Below are positions 9,218-18,179 of a stretch of DNA of 64,000 bases, piece by piece. This DNA is from Pseudocalidococcus sp964653145 (lineage in GTDB: Bacteria; Cyanobacteriota; Cyanobacteriia; Thermosynechococcales; Thermosynechococcaceae): positions 62,001-126,000 of the forward strand of contig CAZZCG010000002.1 of assembly GCA_964653145.1 (NCBI GenBank), in the 5' to 3' direction. Numbering within the stretch: the first letter of the stretch is position 1; the number at the start of each line of letters is the position of its first letter. Position numbers and translations under genes: made by a program. The notes below the pieces were generated by a model. That model was not told the DNA's origin, ran no database searches, and saw only the letters and a program-made list of their open reading frames with translations.

Positions 9218-9865
9218 TTAAGATTCAGTATCCTGTGCAGGGGGTTCCAGGCCAGGTTGAGGCTGTTCAGACGCAGATGGTGATGCCGAGGACAATGGGG
9301 TAGCAGAAACGGGGACTGTACCAGCCAGGGTCAAGCTTGGGGTGAGCGTGGCAGAGGCAAGGGGGTTTTGATTGCTTTTCCAGGCCTGGGCAATGGCTGT
9401 TAATTTTTGGGCAAACTGGCTGGTCATCTCACTGCTGGGTTGGGGCTGAAACTGATTAATATCCCTAGGCAGGAGCGGGAGAGAATTATCTGGAGAAATC
9501 CGGGAAAAATTCTGCTTAGCGGTTGCTGGTGTTGGGGGGGCTCCCTGAGAACTATCCGTCTCCCCATCAATCAACGTTAAATCCCGAGGTAGATTGCGGC
9601 AAATCATGGCTTCAAACTCACTGTTAAAGCGGGTCTGGGACTCACCCCGGCGTTGCCATTGTAGTAACAGTTGCTCGACAGAAATAGCTTTGTACCTCCC
9701 CTGATACAGAGCTTCAATAATCGCCAACCGAATCCAGCGGGGAGAATAACTGGTTAGCCACTGTTCAAACAGTTCTCTGCTACTTAACCCATCGAGATCA
9801 AAACCATACTGCAAGAGCAAGCGTTCCGCCGCCTGAGTCACTGCAATATTTCCTGGATTAAGCAT
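9218..9865 (-). CDS. Hypothetical protein with Pro/Ser/Ala-rich tail
   Basis: 215 residues. The first about 95 form an ordered-looking domain (QAAERLLLQYGFDLDG, SPRWIRLAIIEALYQGRYK, SVEQLLLQWQRRGE) that looks helical and resembles a conserved cyanobacterial family I cannot name. The remaining residues are low complexity, rich in Pro, Ser, Thr and Ala, and probably disordered. No membrane span or signal peptide is seen. It lies just upstream of ldhA on the same strand, 52 bases apart, and diverges from the ADP-ribosylglycohydrolase gene. Confidence 0.75.
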   Translation of the reverse strand: MLNPGNIAVTQAAERLLLQYGFDLDGLSSRELFEQWLTSYSPRWIRLAIIEALYQGRYKAISVEQLLLQWQRRGESQTRFNSEFEAMICRNLPRDLTLIDGETDSSQGAPPTPATAKQNFSRISPDNSLPLLPRDINQFQPQPSSEMTSQFAQKLTAIAQAWKSNQNPLASATLTPSLTLAGTVPVSATPLSSASPSASEQPQPGLEPPAQDTES

Positions 9866-10008
9866 GGTTGCCTTGAATGTCAGATAGCGGCTAATCTAGC
9901 AGTATTTTTGCCGGGGGTCAATGTAATTGGTGGCGATGACAGGGCCTGGAAGCCCAATGATAAAATTTAGCAATCGCTTAATTTCCCCTCAAATGGAATA
10001 CCCATTCA

Positions 10009-10962
10009 ATGCGAAATAGTCGTGTTGCCGCCGGAATTATTGGAGCCTGTGTGGGGGATGCCCTTGGGGTACCTGTGGAGTTTACTGGCCGGGCCGAACG
10101 ACACGCAGATCCGGTGCAAGGAATGCGGGGCTATGGCACCTGGAATCAACCCCCTGGAACTTGGTCTGATGACAGTTCAATGCTGCTGTGTTTAGCGGAA
10201 AGTCTCTGTCAAGGTTTTGACTTAGAGCAAATTGGCAACACCTTTGTCCGTTGGCAAACTCAAGCCCATTGGAGCGCCTTAGGAGCAGTGTTTGACATCG
10301 GCACCACGACCCGACAAGGTCTACAACGACTTCAGTCGGGAGTATCTCCAACCCGGTCTGGAGCGAAGGATGTGAACAGTAACGGCAATGGGGCCTTGAT
10401 GCGAACTTTACCCCTAGCTTTTCATTATTTTCGGCATCTAAACTTTCCCCAGCTCCTTGATGAGGTTCATCAAACTGCGGCGATTACCCATGCCCACCCC
10501 CGTTCCCAGATGGCCTGTGGCATTTATGTCAGTGTGGCCCTTGGCCTGTTTGAGGGAGAATCGCCAACCCAGGCCTACCAACAGGGTTTACAGAACGTCC
10601 GCCCCCACTACCAGGCCCCGCCCTTCAACGACGAATTAACCCACTTTGCCCGGATTTGGAGCGGGAAAATTCACACCCTACCCGTAAGTGCAATTCGTGG
10701 GGATGGCTATGTCATTTCGACCTTAGAGGCCGCCCTCTGGTGTTTACTCAACTCCAATTCCTTTGCTGAGGCAGTCCTCCAGGCCGTCAACCTAGGGGAT
10801 GACACCGACACAACAGCAACAGTGACTGGGGGTTTGGCGGGGTTGTATTACGGGATATCCGGGATTCCCAGTGATTGGTTAAAGCAGTTAGCCCGTTATG
10901 ACGATATTTGTCGGTTGGCTCAACATCTGGAGCAATCAATCTTTGGCTACTTGGCCGGATGA
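10009..10962 (+). CDS. ADP-ribosylglycohydrolase family protein
   Basis: 317 residues of the DraG/ARH family, which removes ADP-ribose from proteins or related substrates with two Mg ions. The N-terminal metal motif is in GTWSDDSSM (about 50-58), and the C-terminal metal motif in LGDDTDTTATVTGGLAG (about 262-278). The ACVGDALGVPVEF opening is also family-typical. No DraT-like transferase or nitrogenase gene is nearby, so the target is unknown. It starts a short plus-strand run with cbiD and a coiled-coil protein. Confidence 0.9.
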   Translation: MRNSRVAAGIIGACVGDALGVPVEFTGRAERHADPVQGMRGYGTWNQPPGTWSDDSSMLLCLAESLCQGFDLEQIGNTFVRWQTQAHWSALGAVFDIGTTTRQGLQRLQSGVSPTRSGAKDVNSNGNGALMRTLPLAFHYFRHLNFPQLLDEVHQTAAITHAHPRSQMACGIYVSVALGLFEGESPTQAYQQGLQNVRPHYQAPPFNDELTHFARIWSGKIHTLPVSAIRGDGYVISTLEAALWCLLNSNSFAEAVLQAVNLGDDTDTTATVTGGLAGLYYGISGIPSDWLKQLARYDDICRLAQHLEQSIFGYLAG

Positions 10963-10990
10963 TGGGGTGAGTTAAATCCACTTGGACTCA

Positions 10991-12142
10991 ATGCCCATGT
11001 CAGAACTCCCAATCCCCGAAAGTGGCTATACCTTACCTGTGTTTGCCTGTGGGGCGGTCATAGGGGCCTTGATCAACCTGCAAACGGAGGAATCCGTATC
11101 GGTGGTGTCTCTGGATTTACTGCACCCTCGACAGAAGATTGAGATTCCCATTGAACAGGTGGCATCCCTGGGGCCTGGTAAGAGTTTAGCCATCAGTCGT
11201 AGCCAGCCGGGGGCCAATTTAGACTTGACTCGGGATACGCCAATTTGGGGCCTGGTGCAGTGGGCAGAGCCTGAACAATCGGAGGAAATTAGGATTCAGG
11301 GTGGGGAGGGAATTGGGATTAACCAGGCCACGGGAACGGCCGCCATCTATCACTATGCCCAGGCTTTACTGGATCACAATTTGCATCAACTTCTCAGGCC
11401 TGGGGAAAGAATTACGGTGACGATCATCCTTCCGGAAGGTAAGGCATTGGCCCGTCGCACCTCAAATGCGGCCTTTGGCGTTGTCGAGGGATTGTCGTTA
11501 TTGGGAACCTCAGGAATTTCCCAGGCCCTAAGTGCCCCAGAGCAGTTGGCGGTCTTTCGGCAGGATGTGATCACTAAAGCCCAAACGTCCAAAACCCTGG
11601 TTTTTTGCCTTGGAGAAAATGGCCTGGATTTAGCCACCAAAGCCGGAATTCCTTCTCATCTACAGGTCAAAACTGCCAATTGGCTTGGGCCGTTACTTGT
11701 TGAAGCAGGCTTACAGGGGGTCACCTCAATTTTGCTCTGGGGCTATCACGGCAAACTGATCAAATTAGCAGGGGGGATTTTCCACACCCACCATCATCTC
11801 GCAGATGCCCGCCAGGAAATTCTCACCGCCCACTGTGCCCAATTGGGAATAACAGGAGAAGATTTAAATGCCATTTTCCAGGCCCCCACCATTGAAGCCG
11901 CCTGTGAATTCCTCAAAGACTACGAAACCCAAACTGGTACGCCCTGGCTTGAGTTGGTGTTTGCCGAAATTACAAAAAGAATTGAAGACAGAACGAAAAC
12001 TTACATCCATGACCAGGCCGGAGTTGTAGTAACGGTGGGCTGTGTTTTGTTTAATCGCAAGCGAGAGCTATTTGCCTGGGGTTTTCAAGGACAAGCAATT
12101 TGGGATGATTTGCAACAGCGTTATTCTAGAACTACTCAGTAG
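10991..12142 (+). CDS. cbiD: Cobalt-precorrin-5B (C1)-methyltransferase CbiD
   Basis: About 383 residues. CbiD methylates C1 of cobalt-precorrin-5B in anaerobic-type cobalamin synthesis, using S-adenosylmethionine. The SGYTLPVFACGAVIGAL opening matches the family start, and the GYHGKLIKLAGGIFHTHHH block in the C-terminal half is a characteristic CbiD motif. A TTG at 10982 and another ATG at 10997 are also possible starts. A GGGGTGA sequence about 11 bases before the TTG weakly favours it, so the exact start is open. The gene follows the ADP-ribosylglycohydrolase by under 30 bases, and no other cobalamin gene is in the window. Confidence 0.9.
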   Translation: MPMSELPIPESGYTLPVFACGAVIGALINLQTEESVSVVSLDLLHPRQKIEIPIEQVASLGPGKSLAISRSQPGANLDLTRDTPIWGLVQWAEPEQSEEIRIQGGEGIGINQATGTAAIYHYAQALLDHNLHQLLRPGERITVTIILPEGKALARRTSNAAFGVVEGLSLLGTSGISQALSAPEQLAVFRQDVITKAQTSKTLVFCLGENGLDLATKAGIPSHLQVKTANWLGPLLVEAGLQGVTSILLWGYHGKLIKLAGGIFHTHHHLADARQEILTAHCAQLGITGEDLNAIFQAPTIEAACEFLKDYETQTGTPWLELVFAEITKRIEDRTKTYIHDQAGVVVTVGCVLFNRKRELFAWGFQGQAIWDDLQQRYSRTTQ

Positions 12143-12160
12143 CATCTAAGGGAAAAATCC

Positions 12161-12739
12161 ATGAGTGATGTCCTGACTGTCAGTGAGAGCAAGCAAATTC
12201 TGGATGCGATCCAAGGTTTAAGTGGCCAAGTCCTAGCCCTGCGGGGCGATTTTCAAGCCATGGACAAAAAGCTCGATCTCCATATTGTCAAGACCGAGGA
12301 GCAGTTTAAGCTAGTTCGGGCGGAGATTAATACAGTTCGGACAGAACTCAAAGCCGAAATTCAAGCGGTGCGGTCAGAACTCAAAGCCGAAATCCAGGCA
12401 GTAGATGCCAAAGTGGATAGCCTCGGTCGGGAACTACGAGGGGAAATTCAAGCAGTACGGACAGAACTCAAGGCCGAAATCCAGGCAGTAGATGCCAAAG
12501 TGGATAGCCTCGGCCGGGAATTACGGGGTGAAATTCAAGCGGTACGGACAGAACTCAAGGGTGAGATCCATGCGGTCAATACCCAAGTGGATAACCTCGG
12601 TCGGGAACTTCGGGATGCTGCGGCAGAACTGCGCTCTCAACAAAAATCAACGGATGCGCGTTTATGGGCGTTTGTCGTTGGCCTGGTATCACTCGTGGGT
12701 GGCGGTGTGATCAAGGTTCTCTGGTTTGATCGAGGTTAG
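12161..12739 (+). CDS. Coiled-coil repeat protein with C-terminal membrane anchor
   Basis: 192 residues. After a helical N-terminus the middle (about 50-160) is an almost uninterrupted coiled coil built of 29-residue repeats (AVDAKVDSLGRELRGEIQ plus AVRTELKAEIQ). The C-terminus (AFVVGLVSLVGGGVIKVLWF) is a single hydrophobic helix. The layout suggests an oligomeric tail-anchored membrane protein with the coil in the cytoplasm. It lies 18 bases after cbiD and is probably co-transcribed. The function is unknown; proteins of this shape are common hypotheticals in cyanobacteria. Confidence 0.75.
   Translation: MSDVLTVSESKQILDAIQGLSGQVLALRGDFQAMDKKLDLHIVKTEEQFKLVRAEINTVRTELKAEIQAVRSELKAEIQAVDAKVDSLGRELRGEIQAVRTELKAEIQAVDAKVDSLGRELRGEIQAVRTELKGEIHAVNTQVDNLGRELRDAAAELRSQQKSTDARLWAFVVGLVSLVGGGVIKVLWFDRG
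12314..12610 (+). repeat. 87-bp in-frame tandem repeats in the coiled-coil gene
   Basis: The GTAGATGCCA element recurs at 12401 and 12488, with a diverged copy at 12575: an exact 87-base (29-codon) period. Copies one and two are nearly identical at DNA level and the third has drifted. Shorter partial units precede them. The length of this array could vary between strains by slippage. Confidence 0.85.
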
Positions 12740-12744
12740 GGGCA

Positions 12745-13794
12745 TTAACTCCGCCACTTGAGAATTTGGGATTTGACGGGATTAACAAACCCGCGCCCCT
12801 CGGCCTGGGCTGTGGCAAACTCTTTTTTAACTTGGTAATACCATCGCACCTGCATATCCCCATCCCCCACCAACATCAAATTCGGATCAAATTCCAGGCC
12901 CTCCTGTTGTTTTGTCACCATAGCCAGATCCTGATGGACAAAGGCATTCACAAAGGGCAATAAAATCGGCTTTAACCAAGTAATCCACGGGGTTGTCCAA
13001 TAAAACAGGGTCGTGACTTCCGTTTGAGTAGCCGTAATCGGGGTCATCGTGGTCAGATTACAGAGGGTATTTTTTCCGGTGTAGGTGGCTTCAATGCGGA
13101 CTCCAGGCAAACGGAAACTAATCTCAACTTCCGGTGTCCCGCCCAAGAGCCGATAGAAAAACGTGGTTTTCAGGAGTCGATGTCGCCGCATCGTAAAGCC
13201 CAAGGGAGAGGGATCAAAAGCTTTGGCTTTTTCAAACATGGGAGCATCCGTCCGCCACCACCAGGCCCTGTGGACAAAGGGAACGTGCTGCGGATCCACC
13301 AGGCCACTAATCGCATAATCCACATGACAGGGAAACTGAAACTGCTGCCAGGCCTGGTAGGAAAACTCCGAATCAAAGCCGGGAATCAGGGGAATTTCCA
13401 GATCATCGGGGGGTGGCTCTCCGGGTTTAGCGGCCATGTAAATCCAAATATTTCCCTGAACTTCTCGCACCGGGTAGGAAACAACACAGATTTTTTCCGT
13501 ATCAAATTGTTGCTCCTGCACCAGGCCAGGGATGAGGGTACATTGCCCTTGGGGGTTAAACCGCCAACCGTGATAGGGACATTCCACCTCCGAGCCCATC
13601 AGTCGCCCATACTTCAAGGGAACTCCCCGGTGCGGACACAGATCCCGAATCGCGAAGACCTGGCCCGTTTCAGTGCGACCAAAGAGAATCGGTTCTTCGA
13701 GGAGCATTTTGCCCAAAAGTTGCCCCGGTTTTAGTTGATGACCGGGAAGGGCGTAATACCAAAGATTGCGGAGAAAGTATAAATCCCCACCCAT
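12745..13794 (-). CDS. Rieske [2Fe-2S] oxygenase, pheophorbide a oxygenase-like
   Basis: 349 residues. The Rieske cluster ligands are CPHRG (about 53-57) and CPYHGW (about 72-77). The mononuclear iron site lies in SGLVDPQHVPFVHR near residue 165. The C-terminal part with FVNAFVHQDLAMVTKQQ resembles the PaO/Tic55/chlorophyllide-oxygenase group, whose members act on chlorophyll-related or other hydrophobic substrates using a ferredoxin-type donor. The true substrate cannot be told. The start codon is only three bases after the stop of the RNase II-like gene, so the two are probably translated from one message. Confidence 0.87.
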   Translation of the reverse strand: MGGDLYFLRNLWYYALPGHQLKPGQLLGKMLLEEPILFGRTETGQVFAIRDLCPHRGVPLKYGRLMGSEVECPYHGWRFNPQGQCTLIPGLVQEQQFDTEKICVVSYPVREVQGNIWIYMAAKPGEPPPDDLEIPLIPGFDSEFSYQAWQQFQFPCHVDYAISGLVDPQHVPFVHRAWWWRTDAPMFEKAKAFDPSPLGFTMRRHRLLKTTFFYRLLGGTPEVEISFRLPGVRIEATYTGKNTLCNLTTMTPITATQTEVTTLFYWTTPWITWLKPILLPFVNAFVHQDLAMVTKQQEGLEFDPNLMLVGDGDMQVRWYYQVKKEFATAQAEGRGFVNPVKSQILKWRS

Positions 13795-13797
13795 GGC

Positions 13798-16068
13798 CTA
13801 GAAATCATCCTCCCCAAACTCATCGGTTTCTGAAATCTCTTCCTCGGGTTCAACGGGATCACTGGGGGTTTGCAGTTCCGCATCGGTTGCCTGATCCCCA
13901 CCACTAATCACGACTAGATCCACCTGTTGGCGATAGGAATCCACACTCTTAATTTGGACTTCGACCCGATCTCCCAAGCGATACCGTAAACGATTCCGCC
14001 GCCCCGTCAAGGTTTGGGCCCCAGCCCGATATTCGTACCAGTCATCTTTGAGGGAGCTAACGTGCACCAGGCCCTCAACGGAAAACTCAATGAGTTCCAC
14101 AAAAAAGCCATAGGACTGAACACCGGTAATCACGCCTGGTCGAGTTTCCCCAATACAGGCCTGGACTTGCCGCACCCGTTGTAAGCCTTGTAAATCCTTC
14201 AGGGCCTGGGCAGTGATTTTTTCCCGGTCTTGCAATTGTCCTAAAACTTCACTGGTGTGGGCTTCCAAGTCCCGTTGGGTTTCTGCTGGCAACACATTCC
14301 AATTCACCTGACCAATGCAGGAACTATGGCGTAGGTTCACCGTTTCTTTAGTACGAGCCGACCGCCGATCTCGCCCCTGACTAAATAACGCCAGCCACAC
14401 CCGTTGGTTAAAGCCATCGCTATACCGTTGCAGCGGCGCGCAGAACTGCCCATAACCATTAGGCAAATTCAAGCTAAAGTGGGGACCTGGGCTGGGTTGG
14501 TTGACGGCTGGTTTAAGGGTATCCAACAAGGATTCCACTAGCACTGGAGCCAAATCTGCATTCAACAGTTGCTCGCCAAACCGCTGATAGTCACTGGCAC
14601 TAACGGCATCCGGGACACTCAGTTCTAAGGGCAAGCCCAAATTGCGGGTGAGTTTCAGGAAATCTTGAATTGCGTAGAGTTCCGGCGGCAGTTGTACCCG
14701 ATAAACCGCGGGTAAGCCCAAACTTTGCAAATGGGTTGCTAGGAGTTGATTCACTAGGGTTGTAATTTCCGTTAGTGCCAGGCCAGGCCCCGTAACTACT
14801 GTGGCTAAAACACCTTCATCGGGATAAAAATGCGGTAACTGCCGACTGAGGCTTAAATCCACACTGCCCCGAACCCGCCGTTGATCCCGTAAGGCTTTAG
14901 TCAGCTCATCCAGGCCAGTGACAATGCTGCTTAAACCCTTTTTCGATTTACCGACTAACCCTTGAGCTTCCTCCGGGGTGATCTGGTGCTTGACGTTAAT
15001 TAGGCTGGGTTGGACTTCATAGGATTGAACTTTACCATCGGTGGCCAGGGTCAAAATCACAGAAATGGTCGGGCGATCTTGGCCGGTTACTAAGCGCAGG
15101 GACTCCAGTTCCGGGGGATAGAGGGGAATCGTCAAATCCGGCCCACTCACTGCCAGGCCCCGCCGTTGAATTTCCCGATCTAAGGGTGAACCAAGAGCCA
15201 CTTGACTGGCCACATCACTTAAATGCACCCCCAACTGATAGGTTTGGGAACCAATGGCCACCAAGGAATAGGCAATTTCCGCTTCCTGGCCTGGGGGAAC
15301 AATTACCACGGTTTCCAGATCACGCAAATCTTGACGGGTGAGTTCGGGGTCGGGTGCGGTTAATAGGGTTTCAGCCGGGGCCTGGAGCGCGGCGGGGAAC
15401 GGACGAATCAAATCATGCTTACAACAGACCAAATCCACAACATTGGCGGACTGAGCATCGGCCCCTAAAATCCGGACAACTTTGCCCAAGGGTAAGTAAC
15501 TGCCCAAGGGATAGCGGATGATTTCCACATGGACGAGCTGATCCACCAAAGCATTTAAGTCTGGGGCCACGTCACTGGGGATTAACTCAAGCTCAAATAA
15601 CAATCGATCATCTAAGGGCACACCCCGCAATCCCGCCTCTGTTTGCCGAATCCGGGCCATGACCGAGGGATTATTCCGCTCCAGGATTAACTTAACTTCC
15701 CCTTCTGGAGATTTTTTTCGCCGCCCTTCCCGTGTCACCTTGACTAAGACTCGATCCCCATTCCAGGCCGTGCTGAGTTGGTGTTCCCGGACAAAAATAT
15801 CTTCGCCAGCTCCATCCTCTTGGATCGCAAAACAAAACCCTTTACTGGAGCAACGCAACCGACCCTCGACGACACCGACTTCCGTGATCCGCTTATACTT
15901 TCCCCGTTCCTTGACTAGCACGCCAATTTTTTCCAGGGCATCCAGGGCAATTTGTAATCGTTGCAGGGACTCCTCATCCTCACAGCCCAATTTTTTCTCG
16001 ATGGCTTTGGGGGCAACTAATTTATCATCACTGAAGTTAGCGAGTAGACTGGCAATCGAAAGCTCCAT
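13798..16068 (-). CDS. RNase II/R-family protein, Zam-like, with altered catalytic loop
   Basis: About 756 residues: an N-terminal winged-helix-like region, a cold-shock-type segment (VVEGRLRCSSKGFCFAIQEDGAGEDIF), an RNB domain, and a C-terminal S1 domain (GETRPGVITGVQSYGFFVEL). The RNB block is recognisable by DLRDLETVVIVPP, GVHLSDV and YGQFCAPLQRYSDG. However, the loop after DLRDLET lacks the Asp cluster (ID..DAKDFDDA) that binds catalytic Mg in RNase II. It therefore resembles cyanobacterial Zam proteins, named for acetazolamide resistance, more than a working exoribonuclease. The ATG at 16068 is chosen; a TTG at 16140 would add 24 residues. It is upstream of, and coupled to, the Rieske oxygenase gene. 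Confidence 0.85.
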   Translation of the reverse strand: MELSIASLLANFSDDKLVAPKAIEKKLGCEDEESLQRLQIALDALEKIGVLVKERGKYKRITEVGVVEGRLRCSSKGFCFAIQEDGAGEDIFVREHQLSTAWNGDRVLVKVTREGRRKKSPEGEVKLILERNNPSVMARIRQTEAGLRGVPLDDRLLFELELIPSDVAPDLNALVDQLVHVEIIRYPLGSYLPLGKVVRILGADAQSANVVDLVCCKHDLIRPFPAALQAPAETLLTAPDPELTRQDLRDLETVVIVPPGQEAEIAYSLVAIGSQTYQLGVHLSDVASQVALGSPLDREIQRRGLAVSGPDLTIPLYPPELESLRLVTGQDRPTISVILTLATDGKVQSYEVQPSLINVKHQITPEEAQGLVGKSKKGLSSIVTGLDELTKALRDQRRVRGSVDLSLSRQLPHFYPDEGVLATVVTGPGLALTEITTLVNQLLATHLQSLGLPAVYRVQLPPELYAIQDFLKLTRNLGLPLELSVPDAVSASDYQRFGEQLLNADLAPVLVESLLDTLKPAVNQPSPGPHFSLNLPNGYGQFCAPLQRYSDGFNQRVWLALFSQGRDRRSARTKETVNLRHSSCIGQVNWNVLPAETQRDLEAHTSEVLGQLQDREKITAQALKDLQGLQRVRQVQACIGETRPGVITGVQSYGFFVELIEFSVEGLVHVSSLKDDWYEYRAGAQTLTGRRNRLRYRLGDRVEVQIKSVDSYRQQVDLVVISGGDQATDAELQTPSDPVEPEEEISETDEFGEDDF

Positions 16069-16162
16069 GTGGCGGGTATCCAAATGTATAGAGAGCAGGG
16101 TTAGTCGGGATTGAACTTGCAAGGCACCCAATGACAGCAACTAATTCTGAGGTGAGGACTTG

Positions 16163-16369
16163 ATGAAACAGGCAAAGATTCAACGGGAAATGTTGCGGGG
16201 CCTGGGTATCACACTTGAGGGAGATAAAAGCCGGTCTCAATACGCTATCTGGCTCGCCCCAAAGGAATACATCATCAAATCCCACCAAGGCCATAGAACT
16301 GACTGGCAAGATTCAATCACCCTCAATCATAAAGGGAGTTGCGTTGCTTCTGTGCACGAAAAGCCCTAG
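16163..16369 (+). CDS. Possible small hypothetical protein
   Basis: A 68-codon ORF beginning MKQAKIQREMLRGLGITLEG. The ATG is preceded by a good ribosome binding site (GAGGTGAGG, about five bases away). The sequence is unlike any family I know. It lies in the gap between the divergent RNase-like gene and acpP. The main argument for it is the binding site; against it are its short length and lack of recognised homologues. Confidence 0.35.
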   Translation: MKQAKIQREMLRGLGITLEGDKSRSQYAIWLAPKEYIIKSHQGHRTDWQDSITLNHKGSCVASVHEKP

Positions 16370-16432
16370 ATTTGAGGAATGGCTTTTGACGGGCCTATTT
16401 TCATTTCCATAGCCCCTAATGGTAGACCAGGT

Positions 16433-16678
16433 ATGACCGAGGCAGAAATTTTCGAGAAAGTAAAGAAGATTGTGTCCGACCAACTCAGTGTGGATACAGA
16501 AAAAGTGACTCCAGAAGCAGACTTTGCCAATGATTTGAGTGCTGACTCCTTGGATGTTGTCGAGTTGGTCATGGCCCTCGAAGAAGAGTTTAGTGTTGAA
16601 ATCCCCGATGAATCTGCCGAGAAAATTAAGACCGTTCAAGACGCGGTTGATTTCATTAGCGGTAAAGTTGCAGCCTAG
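16433..16678 (+). CDS. acpP: Acyl carrier protein
   Basis: 81 residues; carries growing acyl chains in type II fatty acid synthesis. The phosphopantetheine attachment motif is ADSLDVVEL, with Ser at about 39, followed by the acidic helix ALEEEFSVEIPDE. The ORF is open further upstream to 16379, but those 18 residues are not part of the family and the ATG at 16433 matches the usual MTEAEIFEKV-like start. It is followed 12 bases later by fabF, as in most cyanobacteria, and both are surely one operon. Confidence 0.97.
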   Translation: MTEAEIFEKVKKIVSDQLSVDTEKVTPEADFANDLSADSLDVVELVMALEEEFSVEIPDESAEKIKTVQDAVDFISGKVAA

Positions 16679-16690
16679 GGCCATCAGACT

Positions 16691-17944
16691 ATGACACAGG
16701 GTAATGTGAGACGGGTTGTCGTAACAGGGTTAGGGGCCATCACACCCATTGGCAATACCCTAACGGACTACTGGCAGGGCCTGGTTGCTGGCAAAAACGG
16801 CATTGGCCCCATTACCCTATTTGATCCCTCCCGTCATGCTTGTCGTATTGCTGGGGAAGTCAAAGGATTTAATGCTGAAGACTTCATGGATCGTAAAGAT
16901 GCCAAGCGGATGGATCGATTTGCTCAGTTTGGAGTCGCCGCCAGTAAACAGGCCATTGCTGATGCTGGATTGGTGATTGATGACAGTAATGCCACCCAGG
17001 TAGGAATCATCATTGGAACCGGTGTGGGTGGTCTGAAGGTGATGGAGGATCAACAGGAGGTCTATCTCACCCGAGGCCCGGATCGCTGCAGTCCTTTTAT
17101 GATTCCGATGATGATTGCCAATATGGCGGCGGGGTTAACGGCCATTCATACGGGAGCTAAAGGCCCAAATTCCTGCTCCGTCACGGCCTGTGCAGCAGGT
17201 TCCAATGCCATTGGGGATGCGTTTCGTTTAATTCAACACGGTTATGCCCAGGCCATGATTTGTGGTGGAGCCGAAGCGGCCATTACCCCCTTATCTGTAG
17301 CTGGATTTGCCTCAGCCCGTGCCCTCTCGACTCGTAATGATGATCCAGGCCATGCCAGTCGTCCCTTTGATGTGAACCGGGATGGATTTGTTCTGGGGGA
17401 AGGGGCTGGAATCGTGATTTTAGAAGAATTAACCGCCGCCCAGGCCAGAGGAGCTAAAATCTACGCTGAAATTGTCGGCTATGGCTTAACCTGTGATGCC
17501 TACCACATGACAGCTCCATCTCCGGGTGGTGAAGGGGCATCCAGAGCAATTGAGTTTTGTTTAAAAGATGCTGGGATTACCCCGGATCAAGTCAGTTATG
17601 TCAATGCCCACGGCACCAGCACCCCCGCCAACGACAGCACCGAAACTGCGGCAATTAAACGAGCCTTGGGGGATAACGCCTACAACATTGCGATCAGCTC
17701 CACCAAATCCATGACCGGGCACTTACTGGGCGGTTCCGGGGGGATTGAGGCAATTGCTGCGATCATGGCGGTACATAACGATATTATTCCCCCAACTATT
17801 AACCTGGAAACTCCAGATCCAGCCTGTGATCTCGATTATGTGCCCCACACCAGCCGTGAAAGTAAGGTTGAAATTGCTCTCTCGAACTCCTTTGGCTTTG
17901 GCGGACACAATGTGACCCTAGGGTTTCGGAAGTTTCAGGCCTAG
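16691..17944 (+). CDS. fabF: 3-oxoacyl-[acyl-carrier-protein] synthase II
   Basis: 417 residues of a condensing enzyme that extends acyl-ACP with malonyl-ACP. The Cys nucleophile lies in SVTACAAGSNA (about 167), the first His in NAHGTSTPAND and the second in KSMTGHLLGGSGG. Glycine-rich FGFGGHN ends the protein. It has normal FabF length and is directly downstream of acpP, which supplies its substrate. Confidence 0.97.
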   Translation: MTQGNVRRVVVTGLGAITPIGNTLTDYWQGLVAGKNGIGPITLFDPSRHACRIAGEVKGFNAEDFMDRKDAKRMDRFAQFGVAASKQAIADAGLVIDDSNATQVGIIIGTGVGGLKVMEDQQEVYLTRGPDRCSPFMIPMMIANMAAGLTAIHTGAKGPNSCSVTACAAGSNAIGDAFRLIQHGYAQAMICGGAEAAITPLSVAGFASARALSTRNDDPGHASRPFDVNRDGFVLGEGAGIVILEELTAAQARGAKIYAEIVGYGLTCDAYHMTAPSPGGEGASRAIEFCLKDAGITPDQVSYVNAHGTSTPANDSTETAAIKRALGDNAYNIAISSTKSMTGHLLGGSGGIEAIAAIMAVHNDIIPPTINLETPDPACDLDYVPHTSRESKVEIALSNSFGFGGHNVTLGFRKFQA

Positions 17945-18179
17945 GTTGGCAGAGCTAGATTCCCAGGTTTTTGTTTGCAGATATTCACTAAAAGGCAGAC
18001 AGAATTTAGATTGGCTTTATCCCTGCCAAATCTCAAAAACAGATTGCTATAAAGATATTGGCTTTGAGCCAGAAAACTTGGACTTAGTCTTATCCTTACC
18101 CCTCCAGAACTGACCATTTCTAATACATTTCCGTTATGATCGGGCAGTACACCAGAGGCTGTTCTCCTGGGACTCACAG

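Noticed and set aside
13024..13734. 236-residue plus-strand ORF opposite the Rieske oxygenase gene
   Set aside because: The minus-strand frame has clear Rieske motifs; the long antisense frame is a by-product of its codon use.
16313..16684. Minus-strand ORF of 123 residues over acpP
   Set aside because: It is antisense to an unmistakable acyl carrier protein gene.
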